From the NCBI GenBank assembly GCA_049116495.1, contig JAGDYV010000034.1:1-64000 (forward strand): a stretch of 64,000 nucleotides of DNA, in the 5' to 3' direction. The notes beneath the pieces were generated by a model. The model was given only the letters and a program-made list of their open reading frames with translations. It was not told the DNA's origin and searched no databases. The translations under genes and the position numbers were made by a program. This DNA is from CAJQQK01 sp049116495. Lineage in GTDB: Bacteria; Pseudomonadota; Alphaproteobacteria; Rhizobiales; Hyphomicrobiaceae. Numbering within the stretch: the first letter of the stretch is position 1; the number at the start of each line of letters is the position of its first letter. Positions 34,604-43,195 of this stretch are shown in pieces.

Positions 34604-35383
34604 ATGAAAGCAACAGGTCTCCGCTTGCTATCACTTCAGCAAATCAAGTCGAGATGCACCCTGCGCCAATGGCGTCCGTTCGTGCTTGGTGTTTTGATTC
34701 TTTTTTCGTTCGATGTGCGTAGTACCGGTGCGAATGGAGCCGAGGTCGACTTGGCCCTCGTGCTTGCCGTTGATATTTCCCGGAGCGTAAATTCGATCGA
34801 GTACGAGTTGCAGCGTAGTGGACTGGCCTACGCAATCCGGCATCCCGATGTGATTGCAGCGATCAAGAAAGGGCCGCTCAAAAAGATTGCGGTGACGGTC
34901 GTGCAGTGGTCCGACTACGAATCACAGGTCGTTGTTGTTCCCTGGGTCGTCATTCGAGACGCAAAGAGCGCGATCGGGTTTTCCAAACGCGTTGAACGCG
35001 CCGTCCGGTTCTACGGCGGCTACGGCACCCATGTTGCAGGAGTAATCGAATTTGGTGGTAACTTGCTCGAAGATGTCCCCTTCATTGCCCACCGCAAAGT
35101 GATCGACATTTCAGGTGACGGGCATGACAATATCACAAAGGCACCGGGGCGGCACCGCGACCAGGCCGTTGCAGCAGGCATCACGATCAATGGGCTTGCA
35201 ATCGAAAATGAAGACAAGAACTTGCGCCTTTACTATCGAGATTTCGTAATTGGTGGTCCGGGTGCTTTCGTCGTTAGGGTGCAACGTTATGAAGATTTTG
35301 CTGATGCGATGAAGAAAAAGCTGATCCGCGAAATCTCGCCGAAGGCGCTCACATCGGACCAAACGCCGTTCAACCCAGGCTGA
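34604..35383 (+). CDS. Exported DUF1194 (von Willebrand A-like) protein
   Basis: A 259-residue protein of the DUF1194 family, a von Willebrand A-like fold. Near the N-terminus LVLAVDISRSVNSIEYELQ carries the metal-site pattern D-x-S-x-S. VTVVQWSD follows, and later VIDISGDGHDN and GITINGLAIEN complete the Rossmann core. A basic/hydrophobic segment (about 24-45, RPFVLGVLILFSFDV) ahead of the domain looks like a signal peptide or anchor. The frame is open upstream to 34244, but only the part from the ATG at 34604 looks like protein, and GGAAC or AAGG precede it. The FGE-like gene follows three bases after its stop, so the two probably act together. No experimental function is known to me for DUF1194. 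Confidence 0.85.
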   Translation: MKATGLRLLSLQQIKSRCTLRQWRPFVLGVLILFSFDVRSTGANGAEVDLALVLAVDISRSVNSIEYELQRSGLAYAIRHPDVIAAIKKGPLKKIAVTVVQWSDYESQVVVVPWVVIRDAKSAIGFSKRVERAVRFYGGYGTHVAGVIEFGGNLLEDVPFIAHRKVIDISGDGHDNITKAPGRHRDQAVAAGITINGLAIENEDKNLRLYYRDFVIGGPGAFVVRVQRYEDFADAMKKKLIREISPKALTSDQTPFNPG

Positions 35384-35386
35384 TGA

Positions 35387-36424
35387 GTGAAGCAATTTCA
35401 CATGAAGTATGTTCGAGATAGGATTGCCAGTCTGGGCAATTGGCCATGTTGGCTTGACCTCGGCACATTCGGAGAACGCTGCCGCACGTGGCTCTTGTGT
35501 ATTGCCATTCTCGGCACTCCGGTCACTGGTGATTTCTCATGGATCCAACCTTCTATTGCTGACGCACGCCGCGACCAACCAAAGTTCGACCAGCGGCTGA
35601 CGCAAGAGCAAGTCGCCGCACTCAAACCGCTTGATGAGTTCCAAGAATGCTCTGTTTGCCCGCGTATGGTTGTAATACCGAGCGGCTCTTTCATGATGGG
35701 TTCGCGCAATGGCAACCAGGACGAAACGCCGATCCACAAGGTAACGATCGGACGCGCGTTCGCGGCAGGCAAATTCGAAATCACGGTTGCCGAATACGAA
35801 GCCTGCGTGATGACTGGCGCTTGTAATGCCCCCCAATGGCGTCGGCGCGGAAGCTATTACAACATCGAGACTGGCTCGAATGATCATTACAAAAGACTGG
35901 GGGCTGCGCTAACCCACGCACGACATCCCATTGTCGGCATAAGCTGGATTAACGCTAAGCAATTTATAGATTGGCTCAACAAGAAGGCCGGCAGCACATC
36001 GTACCGTCTTCTGGCTGAAGCAGAATGGGAATATCTCGCGCGTGCAGGAAAGGGCCAACGTCAGTATTGGTGGGGGGACCGTTTCAATCCACGTTATGCT
36101 AATTCGGGGGTCAAATCAGCACGAGATCAATGGGCGTTCACGTCGCCGGTCGGAAGCTTCCTGATCAGCCCGTTCGGTCTATACGATCTCCACGGCAACG
36201 TTTGGGAGTGGGTCGAAGATTGTTATACGTCGTCTTATATGGGGGCCCCAAGTAACGGCACTGCGAGGCGGGTTAAAGAATGCAATCGACGCGTCGTGCG
36301 CGGCGGGGCCTGGTATTACGTTCCAAGACTGCTGCGCTCTGCTGACCGTTACGGACTGTCTCCGGTTAAGCGGCGCAACGACACTGGGTTTCGTGCGGGC
36401 CGAACGCTTGGCACCTCGGATTGA
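35387..36424 (+). CDS. FGE/SUMF1-fold exported protein lacking the catalytic cysteines
   Basis: A 345-residue protein of the formylglycine-generating-enzyme-like fold. It shows MVVIPSGSFMMGS at the domain start, GNQDETPIHKVTIGRAFAAGKFEITVAEYEACV, the central RLLAEAEWEYLARAG, LYDLHGNVWEWVEDCY and the end RRNDTGFRAGRTL. The region VRGGAWYYVPRLLRSADRYG, where true FGE has two redox cysteines, has none, so it cannot make formylglycine by the known mechanism. EgtB, PvdO, NirV and many unknowns share this state. A hydrophobic segment near residues 28-45 suggests export or anchoring. The start is taken as the GTG at 35387, and an ATG at 35402 is also in frame. It is three bases after the DUF1194 gene. 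Confidence 0.85.
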   Translation: MKQFHMKYVRDRIASLGNWPCWLDLGTFGERCRTWLLCIAILGTPVTGDFSWIQPSIADARRDQPKFDQRLTQEQVAALKPLDEFQECSVCPRMVVIPSGSFMMGSRNGNQDETPIHKVTIGRAFAAGKFEITVAEYEACVMTGACNAPQWRRRGSYYNIETGSNDHYKRLGAALTHARHPIVGISWINAKQFIDWLNKKAGSTSYRLLAEAEWEYLARAGKGQRQYWWGDRFNPRYANSGVKSARDQWAFTSPVGSFLISPFGLYDLHGNVWEWVEDCYTSSYMGAPSNGTARRVKECNRRVVRGGAWYYVPRLLRSADRYGLSPVKRRNDTGFRAGRTLGTSD

Positions 36425-37161
36425 TATGGCCCTGCCGAGAGGTCAAGCGATCGAAGTCTTAAACATCGACGTCGTGGACAGGCCGCCTCGAACACATTCT
36501 TCGGCGTTGCGGACCTATATTGCCGCTTTCACGACGCCACGGTCATGAGCCCTCATCGACACGATCCACCCTTCCATCCGATTGTGTTCCCGGAAAGGGA
36601 TCGCTGATCCTCCCCGAAAAGAGAAACAATCTTGACCTGTCGGGTATGTCGCCAGCTCGTGCCAAGTGGCTCAGTGCATCCGCACATTCGAACTACACCC
36701 TCCCTCGTCAAATGCCGCTTATGCTAATTGAACTGAAATGCGTCGCCAGAAATTTACCACGGAGCGTTATCCGTTGGACAAGAAAACGACTCCTCGGTTG
36801 GAATCAGGCTCAACTGAAATTTCCTTTCGGCGTTCTCCAGCCCCAGTGGATATTAAAGAGACTCTGCAATATAAGCGATCCATTTATAAAACTATTCCAA
36901 AAAAACATTCCTCACCAGGTCCTCTTATACTCCAGGAAACCAATATATCTTGTGCACAACCACGGCCAAACCAAAGGCTGGTCACATGCCAACATAATAG
37001 GTTCGACGGACCGATTTTCCGACGCGTTGGAACACAATCTCGGCCAATTGTTGACGCTCTATAGCTCCGAGTTCATTGAATTTTGGGCGATCAGGAAAAT
37101 TCCATCAAAAAAAAAACTGGCGGCCATATTGAGTGCCGCCAATTTTCCAAGAGGCAAACGG
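36425..37161. other. Long AT-rich leader upstream of pelD
   Basis: About 740 bases separate the FGE-like gene from the pelD start. The pelD frame stays open upstream to 36520 (214 codons), but its translation has no resemblance to PelD, lacks domains and is poor in codon bias. I treat it as leader. It contains a hairpin at 37118-37141 directly before the pelD ribosome-binding site. It is likely to hold the pel promoter. Confidence 0.5.
37118..37141. terminator. GC-rich hairpin with a run of ten A at its left flank, just before pelD
   Basis: Perfect 7-base arms TGGCGGC and GCCGCCA surround a 10-base loop. Ten As precede it, so on the minus strand it is a textbook intrinsic terminator. On the plus strand it is followed by ATTTTCC and then the AGAGG ribosome-binding site of pelD. 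No minus-strand gene ends here, so a plus-strand attenuator or a translation-control hairpin is the other reading. Confidence 0.55.
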
Positions 37162-38226
37162 ATGCTGGAAGCTGGGAGGTTTGAATCTGCTCGGGTTGAG
37201 ACATCCAAGAAGGAAAAAGAATTATCATCAGAGTCGTTATTAACTGGCAATTTGGACGTGCGCACTCTCGTAATTGAAATTGTCATCATTTATTTCGCAC
37301 TTTTTACCATCGATTTCGTATTCTTCGAAAAATTTGGCGATTTCTTTGCTCTGGAGCCGCATCCTTTTTGGATTCCCGTCATATTGCTCAGCTTGCAGTA
37401 CGGATTTTCAAGCGCAATCGTAACAGCAACGTCAGCAATCGCAATCAACTGGCTCCTTCTGAGTCCGGAGCAGCCCCTTGGCGAGCCCTATTTTGCTCAT
37501 GTTATTCGCAACTCGGTATCGCCAGCCATGTGGCTGGCCACCGCTCTCATCGTCGGCGAGCTACGTCAGAGACAAATTTCTTTACATGCACAAGCGATTG
37601 AAGAGGTGGAACGTCTACACGTACAGGCCAAGGTTCTGTCAACTCATTGCGCCGAAACAAAGCAGGCCAATCGTGACTTGCAGCTGAAAATCGCAGCCGG
37701 AAAAACGGCACCAATCGAACACGCACTGATCCAGCTTGGTAGTGATGAACCTCGGAACATAAAGCAGTTTCTGACGACATTCGAGGAGGCATTGGAGGCC
37801 CTTGTCGGCCATCACAAGGCGTCTATCTTTGTCATAAACGACGGTGTCGGTTTGCATCTCGCATTTCAGTTTGGCTGGGCCGACAGCGATCGCTACCTTC
37901 GGGAAATTCAACCAAGTCATCCTCTGTACCAGACCGTCATCGAGCAGGAGCTACACGTTTCGTCGTGTCGCTCACCATGGGACAACCAAGTCCTTCGAGG
38001 CGAGGGAGAAATCGCCGTTCCGATCAAGTACATCCACCACGGCAAAACCTTCGGGATGCTCAAAATTGAAGAAACGACCGCAGGCCTCTACTCGTCGGAA
38101 AAATTGCGCGCATTGACTTTGCTCGGCCGCGAGATGGGAATTTTTCTGGAACAATTGGCATTGCAAACGGGCGGCTCGCACCGAGAGCAAGCGGACAAAA
38201 CAACGCCGCTTCGGGCAGCAAGTTAG
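37162..38226 (+). CDS. pelD: PelD-like membrane protein with GAF domain but no GGDEF domain
   Basis: A 354-residue inner-membrane protein placed as PelD by its position before pelE, pelF and pelG. In Pseudomonas, PelD is the c-di-GMP receptor that switches on Pel polymerisation. Seen in order: a polar N-terminus, four transmembrane helices (about 34-54, 69-80, 84-101, 116-132), a helical linker (about 140-180) with coiled-coil character, and a GAF-like domain (about 198-330: KQFLTTFEEALEALVGHHKASIFVINDGVG through EGEIAVPIKYIHHGKTFGMLKIEE). The protein then ends. The degenerate GGDEF domain with its RxxD c-di-GMP site is absent. The ATG at 37162 has AGAGG seven bases upstream, and longer versions of the frame add only non-conserved residues. 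pelE follows 23 bases later. Confidence 0.75.
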   Translation: MLEAGRFESARVETSKKEKELSSESLLTGNLDVRTLVIEIVIIYFALFTIDFVFFEKFGDFFALEPHPFWIPVILLSLQYGFSSAIVTATSAIAINWLLLSPEQPLGEPYFAHVIRNSVSPAMWLATALIVGELRQRQISLHAQAIEEVERLHVQAKVLSTHCAETKQANRDLQLKIAAGKTAPIEHALIQLGSDEPRNIKQFLTTFEEALEALVGHHKASIFVINDGVGLHLAFQFGWADSDRYLREIQPSHPLYQTVIEQELHVSSCRSPWDNQVLRGEGEIAVPIKYIHHGKTFGMLKIEETTAGLYSSEKLRALTLLGREMGIFLEQLALQTGGSHREQADKTTPLRAAS

Positions 38227-38249
38227 GGCCGGCAGTTAGGACAGTGCAT

Positions 38250-39296
38250 ATGATTGATCGACCGCAGCGCTCGCCAAAACAATGCAAAGACAACTTAGGC
38301 AAAGAGTACTCAAAGCCACGATCGAGGCATCGCAAGGCACAAGCCATTGCCGACTGCCACTTGCTTGTTGGTTTAGCGTTGGTTGACTACATCGCATGGT
38401 CGTTGATCTTCAACGGTTCGTCGATATCACCGCTAGTGGGTGGCGTCCTACACTTTGGCATCCTCGGCTTTCTCGGCTGGCTAATAAGAAGCCGAGCGGA
38501 TTCTGGGGCCGATGTAAGACACACGACGCTCGCGCTTATGCTCGGCGCATTGCTCGGCGCGGTCGGCATGACGATCGCTGCACTCGTGGCAGTGAGCGGT
38601 CTATTGCTTAAGAAATCGCGTCAGATAATTGATGCCTGGTATCAGCGGCAGGCCGACTCAGTCACAAGGGATGACGTCGCTGAACTTATCGGCTCCATCA
38701 ATAATGGTCGCGTCACATCCCACTCGATGCGCAGCGCAGAAAATTTAAGTTTGATAATCAGAGAAGGCACCTTTTCGCAAAAGCAAGCGATCATGGAAGT
38801 CGTCGCGAGAAGTTACCGACCTGAACTGCTACCCGTCTTGAATTTAGCACTCACCTCACCGGTGCCCGCCATTCGCGTTCAAGCTGCCGCGGTAAAAGGC
38901 AAACTCTATACGTCGGCCATGGTTGATCTGCGCACAGCGCTCGTTGACCTAGACCGGGCACAGAGCAAGGAAGATGTCGCAACGGCTGGGCAGCGCCTAT
39001 CGCAGTGCATTCTCTCAGGGCTACTGGAGCCAGATCAAAAACTGAGCGCTCTGACCGCATCAAAGAAGGTTCACGATGTTGCCGGCTCGCTCAAGTATAA
39101 TGACGAGGCCCGCGAGTTATTTCATGACCTGCGCTACTTGTTCGCCCATTTTGACGATGCCGCAGCACTGCTGGTGCGCATGGAAGAGTATGGCGGACAA
39201 GTCGACCAGCATCGAAAACAGTTGCAAGCGGCCTTCGAGGGCTATGAACGTGGTGTGTCAGGCTTGCTCAGCACGAACAAAAGCTACGCAGCATAA
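38250..39296 (+). CDS. pelE: PelE-like membrane protein
   Basis: A 348-residue protein at the pelE position. Two or three hydrophobic helices lie near the N-terminus (LLVGLALVDYIAWSLIF, LVGGVLHFGILGFLGWLI, LMLGALLGAVGMTIAALVAVSGLLL). The rest is alpha-helical and repeat-like: segments such as GTFSQKQAIMEVVARSYRPELLPVLNLAL and SPVPAIRVQAAAVKGKLYTSAMVD suggest TPR/HEAT-type hairpins in the cytoplasm. In Pseudomonas, PelE binds PelD and helps assemble the PelD-E-F-G synthase, and the arrangement here fits. The ATG at 38250 has AGGAC nine bases upstream. A GTG at 38244 is too close to it. Identification rests on architecture and position more than on sequence. Confidence 0.75.
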   Translation: MIDRPQRSPKQCKDNLGKEYSKPRSRHRKAQAIADCHLLVGLALVDYIAWSLIFNGSSISPLVGGVLHFGILGFLGWLIRSRADSGADVRHTTLALMLGALLGAVGMTIAALVAVSGLLLKKSRQIIDAWYQRQADSVTRDDVAELIGSINNGRVTSHSMRSAENLSLIIREGTFSQKQAIMEVVARSYRPELLPVLNLALTSPVPAIRVQAAAVKGKLYTSAMVDLRTALVDLDRAQSKEDVATAGQRLSQCILSGLLEPDQKLSALTASKKVHDVAGSLKYNDEARELFHDLRYLFAHFDDAAALLVRMEEYGGQVDQHRKQLQAAFEGYERGVSGLLSTNKSYAA

Positions 39297-39367
39297 CTGG
39301 AAACGCGTGTGGGCGAATTCTTGTCATGGTAAGTCTACAATCACACGGAGCTCTATGGCCCAAGTTC

Positions 39368-40885
39368 ATGGGCGCGGAAAGACGCGCCAAGCCATCCGTC
39401 GACATCTGCATCATAGTTGAGGGTTGCTATCCGTTTGTGACAGGCGGCGTATCGTCCTGGTTGGATTGGCTCATCAAAAGCCTGCCGCAATACTCTTTCG
39501 CCATCGTTGCGATCTCACCGACATCAGAGCCCGCCGAAATCGTATACGATATGCCAGACAACGTGATGATTTTCCGCAAGATCAGCCTGCACCAAAGCGC
39601 CTCGCATGGATCGAGCGCACAACTGCAACCCGATCTGGACCCTGCCCAATTCGCCGACAGTCTTTCTCGAATTGTTGAAACGGGCCAGCTGAAGGATTTT
39701 TCTGACGTTATAAGCTTGCTGCGCCAAGACTCCAGAATAACGCGCGACAGTCTGATGAATTCGCGCGTGGCATGGGAAACCATCCAAATCATGTACGACA
39801 GGCATATGCCGCATGGTTCGTTCTTACATTATTTCTGGGCATGGCGCGCGTTGTTCGGCGGGTTGTTTGCCATGCTCCTAGCACCGCTGCCTCGTGCACG
39901 CGTCTATCACACGATCTCAACCGGCTATGCCGGCTTGCTGGCGGCCCGGGCCGCCATCGAAAACCAACGGCCGGCCCTGCTCACAGAACACGGCATCTAC
40001 ACGAACGAACGACGAATCGAAATCCTCATGGCGGATTGGATCGCTGAAACCATGGATAGCGGGTTTTCAATTGGCGACGACCGGTTCGATCTCAAGAAGA
40101 TGTGGGTTCGGGGCTTCGAGAGCTACGGCCGAATTTGTTACGGCGCATGCTCCAAGATCGTGACTTTGTACAAGGACAATCAACATCTACAACGCATTCT
40201 GGGAGCAAACGAGGAACGGCTGGAAGTCATTCCAAACGGCATTGATTGGATGCGGTTTTCTGAAATCTCGCGCGCGACGGATGAGATGCGTCCCACGATG
40301 GCCCTCATCGGTCGCGTCGTTCCCATTAAAGACATCAAGACATTTCTTTACGCAGCAGCCAAAGTCCGCAAAAACATCCCCGAACTGCGCACGATAATCG
40401 TGGGGCCAATCGATGAAGACAAAGGGTATTACAATGAATGCCTGTCGCTCAGTACTGATTTAGGGCTGGCCAACTGCGTGCAATTTACCGGCCGCCTGGA
40501 CATCACAAAACTACTACCGGAAATCCACGTCAACGTACTAAGCAGCATAAGTGAGGCGCAGCCACTTGTCCTATTGGAGGCAGGCGCAGCCGGCATACCA
40601 GCTGTCGCCACCGATGTCGGCTCCTGTCGCGAACTACTGCTCGGACAACCCGATGAAAATCCAAAACTCGGCCCAGGCGGCATTATCGCCGACGTCGCGT
40701 CCAGCGACCAAATCGCAAATGGCGCTATGTCGCTCCTTTCGTCGCCGGACTTGCGCCGCCGGTACGGTGAATCAATGGCCGAGCGCGTCCATCAGCACTA
40801 CAACAACATCGACGTTCTCAAGAGATACACGGATCTGTATGATGGCTGCCTAAAACAGGTCGATGGAATACCATGGCCGGCATAG
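39368..40885 (+). CDS. pelF: Pel polysaccharide glycosyltransferase PelF
   Basis: A cytoplasmic GT4-family glycosyltransferase, about 505 residues, that polymerises the Pel chain from UDP-GalNAc. The opening VDICIIVEGCYPFVTGGVSSWLDWLIKSLP is a near-signature of PelF. LLTEHGIYTNERRIEIL and RSYGRICYGACSKI-like segments follow, then the nucleotide-sugar half with ALIGRVVPIKDIKTFLYAA and the EX7E motif ISEAQPLVLLEAG (glutamates at about nt 40553 and 40577). The frame is open to an ATG at 39326, but the ATG at 39368 gives the ten or so residues before the first strand that PelF normally has. Neither start has a strong ribosome-binding site. Its last 13 bases overlap pelG, so the two are translationally coupled. 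Confidence 0.93.
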   Translation: MGAERRAKPSVDICIIVEGCYPFVTGGVSSWLDWLIKSLPQYSFAIVAISPTSEPAEIVYDMPDNVMIFRKISLHQSASHGSSAQLQPDLDPAQFADSLSRIVETGQLKDFSDVISLLRQDSRITRDSLMNSRVAWETIQIMYDRHMPHGSFLHYFWAWRALFGGLFAMLLAPLPRARVYHTISTGYAGLLAARAAIENQRPALLTEHGIYTNERRIEILMADWIAETMDSGFSIGDDRFDLKKMWVRGFESYGRICYGACSKIVTLYKDNQHLQRILGANEERLEVIPNGIDWMRFSEISRATDEMRPTMALIGRVVPIKDIKTFLYAAAKVRKNIPELRTIIVGPIDEDKGYYNECLSLSTDLGLANCVQFTGRLDITKLLPEIHVNVLSSISEAQPLVLLEAGAAGIPAVATDVGSCRELLLGQPDENPKLGPGGIIADVASSDQIANGAMSLLSSPDLRRRYGESMAERVHQHYNNIDVLKRYTDLYDGCLKQVDGIPWPA

Positions 40886-42261
40886 GATTTGAGCTGCAAA
40901 AACTGAGCGCGAGAAACACACTTTTCGCTCAGATCTCAGCCGCAACACATGGTGCTGTCGTGGCCACCGGTCCATGGCTGTTCACCATCGTGAGCCTGGC
41001 ACTGATAGCAATCGCGACTGAGAGCCTAGCAGATCGAGAAGTCCTATCGACGTTTCGCGTTGTCGTTTTTTATGGCTTCTGCCTCTCGTCGATTGCCGCA
41101 TCGCCAGCCATAATTACCGGCGTTCGCCTGGTTGCCGACGCGATCTATGCAAAAAACATCGGTGAAGTTCCGGCAGTCTTCTTGAACTGCCTGTTTTGGG
41201 CCGCGCTGCCAACAGCATTAGTCGGCTTCCTCGTATACTTCGTCGCTTTCAGCTTGCCCATATTCGCTGGTGTCATCGCCATCACGACGTGCGTGCTGAC
41301 AAGTCTGATCTGGGTCTCGACAGCTTTTTGCAGCGCAATTCGAAATTATCGCATCGTAACGCTGTCGTTTCTGTTCGGAATGATTGTCGTTACTATCAAC
41401 TCGATCCTCATGGCCAAGCTGAACCAGGGAGTCGAAGGCATGCTGATTGGCATGAACATCGGCTTATGTACGATTGCTGTGAGTTTGATCAATCAGATAT
41501 TCGTAACGTTCCCGCACCCCGTGAACTCCAATGCCGTTGATCCGATTGGATTTGCTCGCAGCATTGCGGATCGATGGATGCTCTGTGTTGGCGCGACCAT
41601 CGCAAGCATAGCAATATGGGTGGACAAGATCGTTATATGGTATTCTGGCGCAGGCGAAACTGTCCTTTGGGGTTTGCGGCACGCTCCCATTTACGACAGC
41701 GCTCTATTCGTTTCTTTTCTATGTATCGTGCCCGCGCTTGCACAATATGTCGTTCATATCGAAACAAATTTTTATCGTCAATTTCAAAAATACTATCACG
41801 ACATTTCAACACATGCCTGCCTGAGGGATATAAAGGATAATGCAATTACATTGAAAGTGCGCACTCAAAACGCTGTTCTTGGAATTTGGCACAGGCATAT
41901 CATTGTCTGCAGCATTGCCTTCCTACTTGGCCCCACAATAATTGTCACCATCGGCCTTGAATATAAACAACTCTCTATTTTTCGAATGGGTACACTGGGC
42001 GCATTATTTCATTTTTTATTTTTCGCCTGCAGTTCGATCATTTTGTTTCTTGATCGGCAACGATTATTTTTAAATCTGCAAATTATTTTTCTTCTGACGA
42101 GCTTGCTTTTCACCATAATCAGCACACTAGGTGGCGAAAGTTATCTTGGGGTAGGATATTTTGCGGCCATCCTGATTTCCGCAATGCTATCGTATTTTGC
42201 CATGATCCGTGTCTTGAATGACATAAACTTTCTAACCTTCATCTCGAACAATAAACTATAG
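40873..42261 (+). CDS. pelG: Pel polysaccharide membrane transporter PelG
   Basis: A 462-residue inner-membrane protein with about 12 transmembrane helices, of the MOP/Wzx-like superfamily, that moves the growing Pel chain across the inner membrane together with PelF. The N-terminus MAGIGFELQKLSARN is highly typical of PelG, followed by ISAATHGAVVATGPWLFTIVSLALIAI. A length of 462 fits the roughly 456 of Pseudomonas PelG. It overlaps pelF by 13 bases and ends the plus-strand pelDEFG set. Forty bases later the convergent TPR gene ends. Confidence 0.92.
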   Translation: MAGIGFELQKLSARNTLFAQISAATHGAVVATGPWLFTIVSLALIAIATESLADREVLSTFRVVVFYGFCLSSIAASPAIITGVRLVADAIYAKNIGEVPAVFLNCLFWAALPTALVGFLVYFVAFSLPIFAGVIAITTCVLTSLIWVSTAFCSAIRNYRIVTLSFLFGMIVVTINSILMAKLNQGVEGMLIGMNIGLCTIAVSLINQIFVTFPHPVNSNAVDPIGFARSIADRWMLCVGATIASIAIWVDKIVIWYSGAGETVLWGLRHAPIYDSALFVSFLCIVPALAQYVVHIETNFYRQFQKYYHDISTHACLRDIKDNAITLKVRTQNAVLGIWHRHIIVCSIAFLLGPTIIVTIGLEYKQLSIFRMGTLGALFHFLFFACSSIILFLDRQRLFLNLQIIFLLTSLLFTIISTLGGESYLGVGYFAAILISAMLSYFAMIRVLNDINFLTFISNNKL

Positions 42262-42301
42262 AACCATGACATTGACAGTCGCACGCGGGCGCACAAGCAA
42301 C

Positions 42302-43195
42302 TCACTCTCGCGCGCCGCGTCGTAAGCTGACAGCGTCAGCCTGTGAAATATGATTTCGACGAAGCGCTTCCTTGATGATGAGCTGGGCCAGTTGAAGGCG
42401 CTTCGCATCAATCGCTTCTTTGTAGAAAAGGCTGAGTTGATTGTGGTCAATTTCCTCGGACAGCCACTGTTCCATGAAACTTCGTGATTGGGAGAAGCGC
42501 TGCTGGAGCAATAGAATTCGAAATAGCGCAAACCGCAAGCGCCAGTTCGGCACCCCTGACATCGCGTCAGAGCGAACGAAGTGGCGCACTGCCAGTTCAA
42601 GCTTTTGGTCTCGGGCGAAGAGGTTTCCCAGCCGCTCGTGATGCGCAACTTTGAGGACAGGAGAATTGGCAAACCTCCCAAGAACAGCTTTTTCGCCTTC
42701 GTAGTTGTCTTCCAATCTCAAAATGAGAAGGGCTTCATCCAAAGTCTCCGACGTCGGGCTGATATTGAGCAGGCGAACCAGTATTTCGAGTCGTTTCGCC
42801 GGGTTCTGCACCTGTTTGTAAAATCGAGCGGCTCTCTTGAGCAGCTCAACATTGGCGGGCTGCTTTTGCAGCACTTCTTGGATAACCTGGTCCGCCTGGT
42901 TAAGGTCGCCAAACCCCAGATGCAACTGATGAAGAGCTATCGCCGAGTGGATATCCCCGGCACCTTGCGCGTGCAGACCAATCAATCGCACACGCGCATC
43001 TTTGAAGTTTCCATCAACAATCAGTCCGTGCGCAATCTCTTTGTTGGTCGGCAGCGCAACAGCCGCAGCCACAATTGCACAGCACGCAAATCCCCAAACA
43101 GTAATACTGGAACCACGGACAATTTGCAGCTCGGAACTCAACCTAGTAGCAGGTGATTGAGATATCGACCGGAGCGCGTGCATCAACCGGCGCAT
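42302..43195 (-). CDS. Small TPR protein of the Pel locus (PelB TPR-like)
   Basis: A protein of up to 297 residues with an N-terminal membrane helix or signal (SSITVWGFACCAIVAAAVAL) followed by tetratricopeptide-like helical repeats. GDIHSAIALHQLHLGFGDLNQADQVIQEVLQKQPANVELLKRAARFYKQVQNPAKRLEILVRLL shows at least two clean TPR units, and more follow to the end. In canonical loci PelB has a membrane helix, a long periplasmic TPR array and a C-terminal barrel. This protein has only the first two in short form. The start at 43195 overlaps the deacetylase gene by 53 bases. ATG 43183 or TTG 43141 are alternatives, the last giving almost no overlap. It is the distal gene of the minus-strand set. Confidence 0.7.
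   Translation of the reverse strand: MRRLMHALRSISQSPATRLSSELQIVRGSSITVWGFACCAIVAAAVALPTNKEIAHGLIVDGNFKDARVRLIGLHAQGAGDIHSAIALHQLHLGFGDLNQADQVIQEVLQKQPANVELLKRAARFYKQVQNPAKRLEILVRLLNISPTSETLDEALLILRLEDNYEGEKAVLGRFANSPVLKVAHHERLGNLFARDQKLELAVRHFVRSDAMSGVPNWRLRFALFRILLLQQRFSQSRSFMEQWLSEEIDHNQLSLFYKEAIDAKRLQLAQLIIKEALRRNHISQADAVSLRRGARE

Noticed and set aside
35387..36424. Formylglycine-generating enzyme for sulfatases
   Set aside because: Both catalytic cysteines are missing and no sulfatase gene is nearby.
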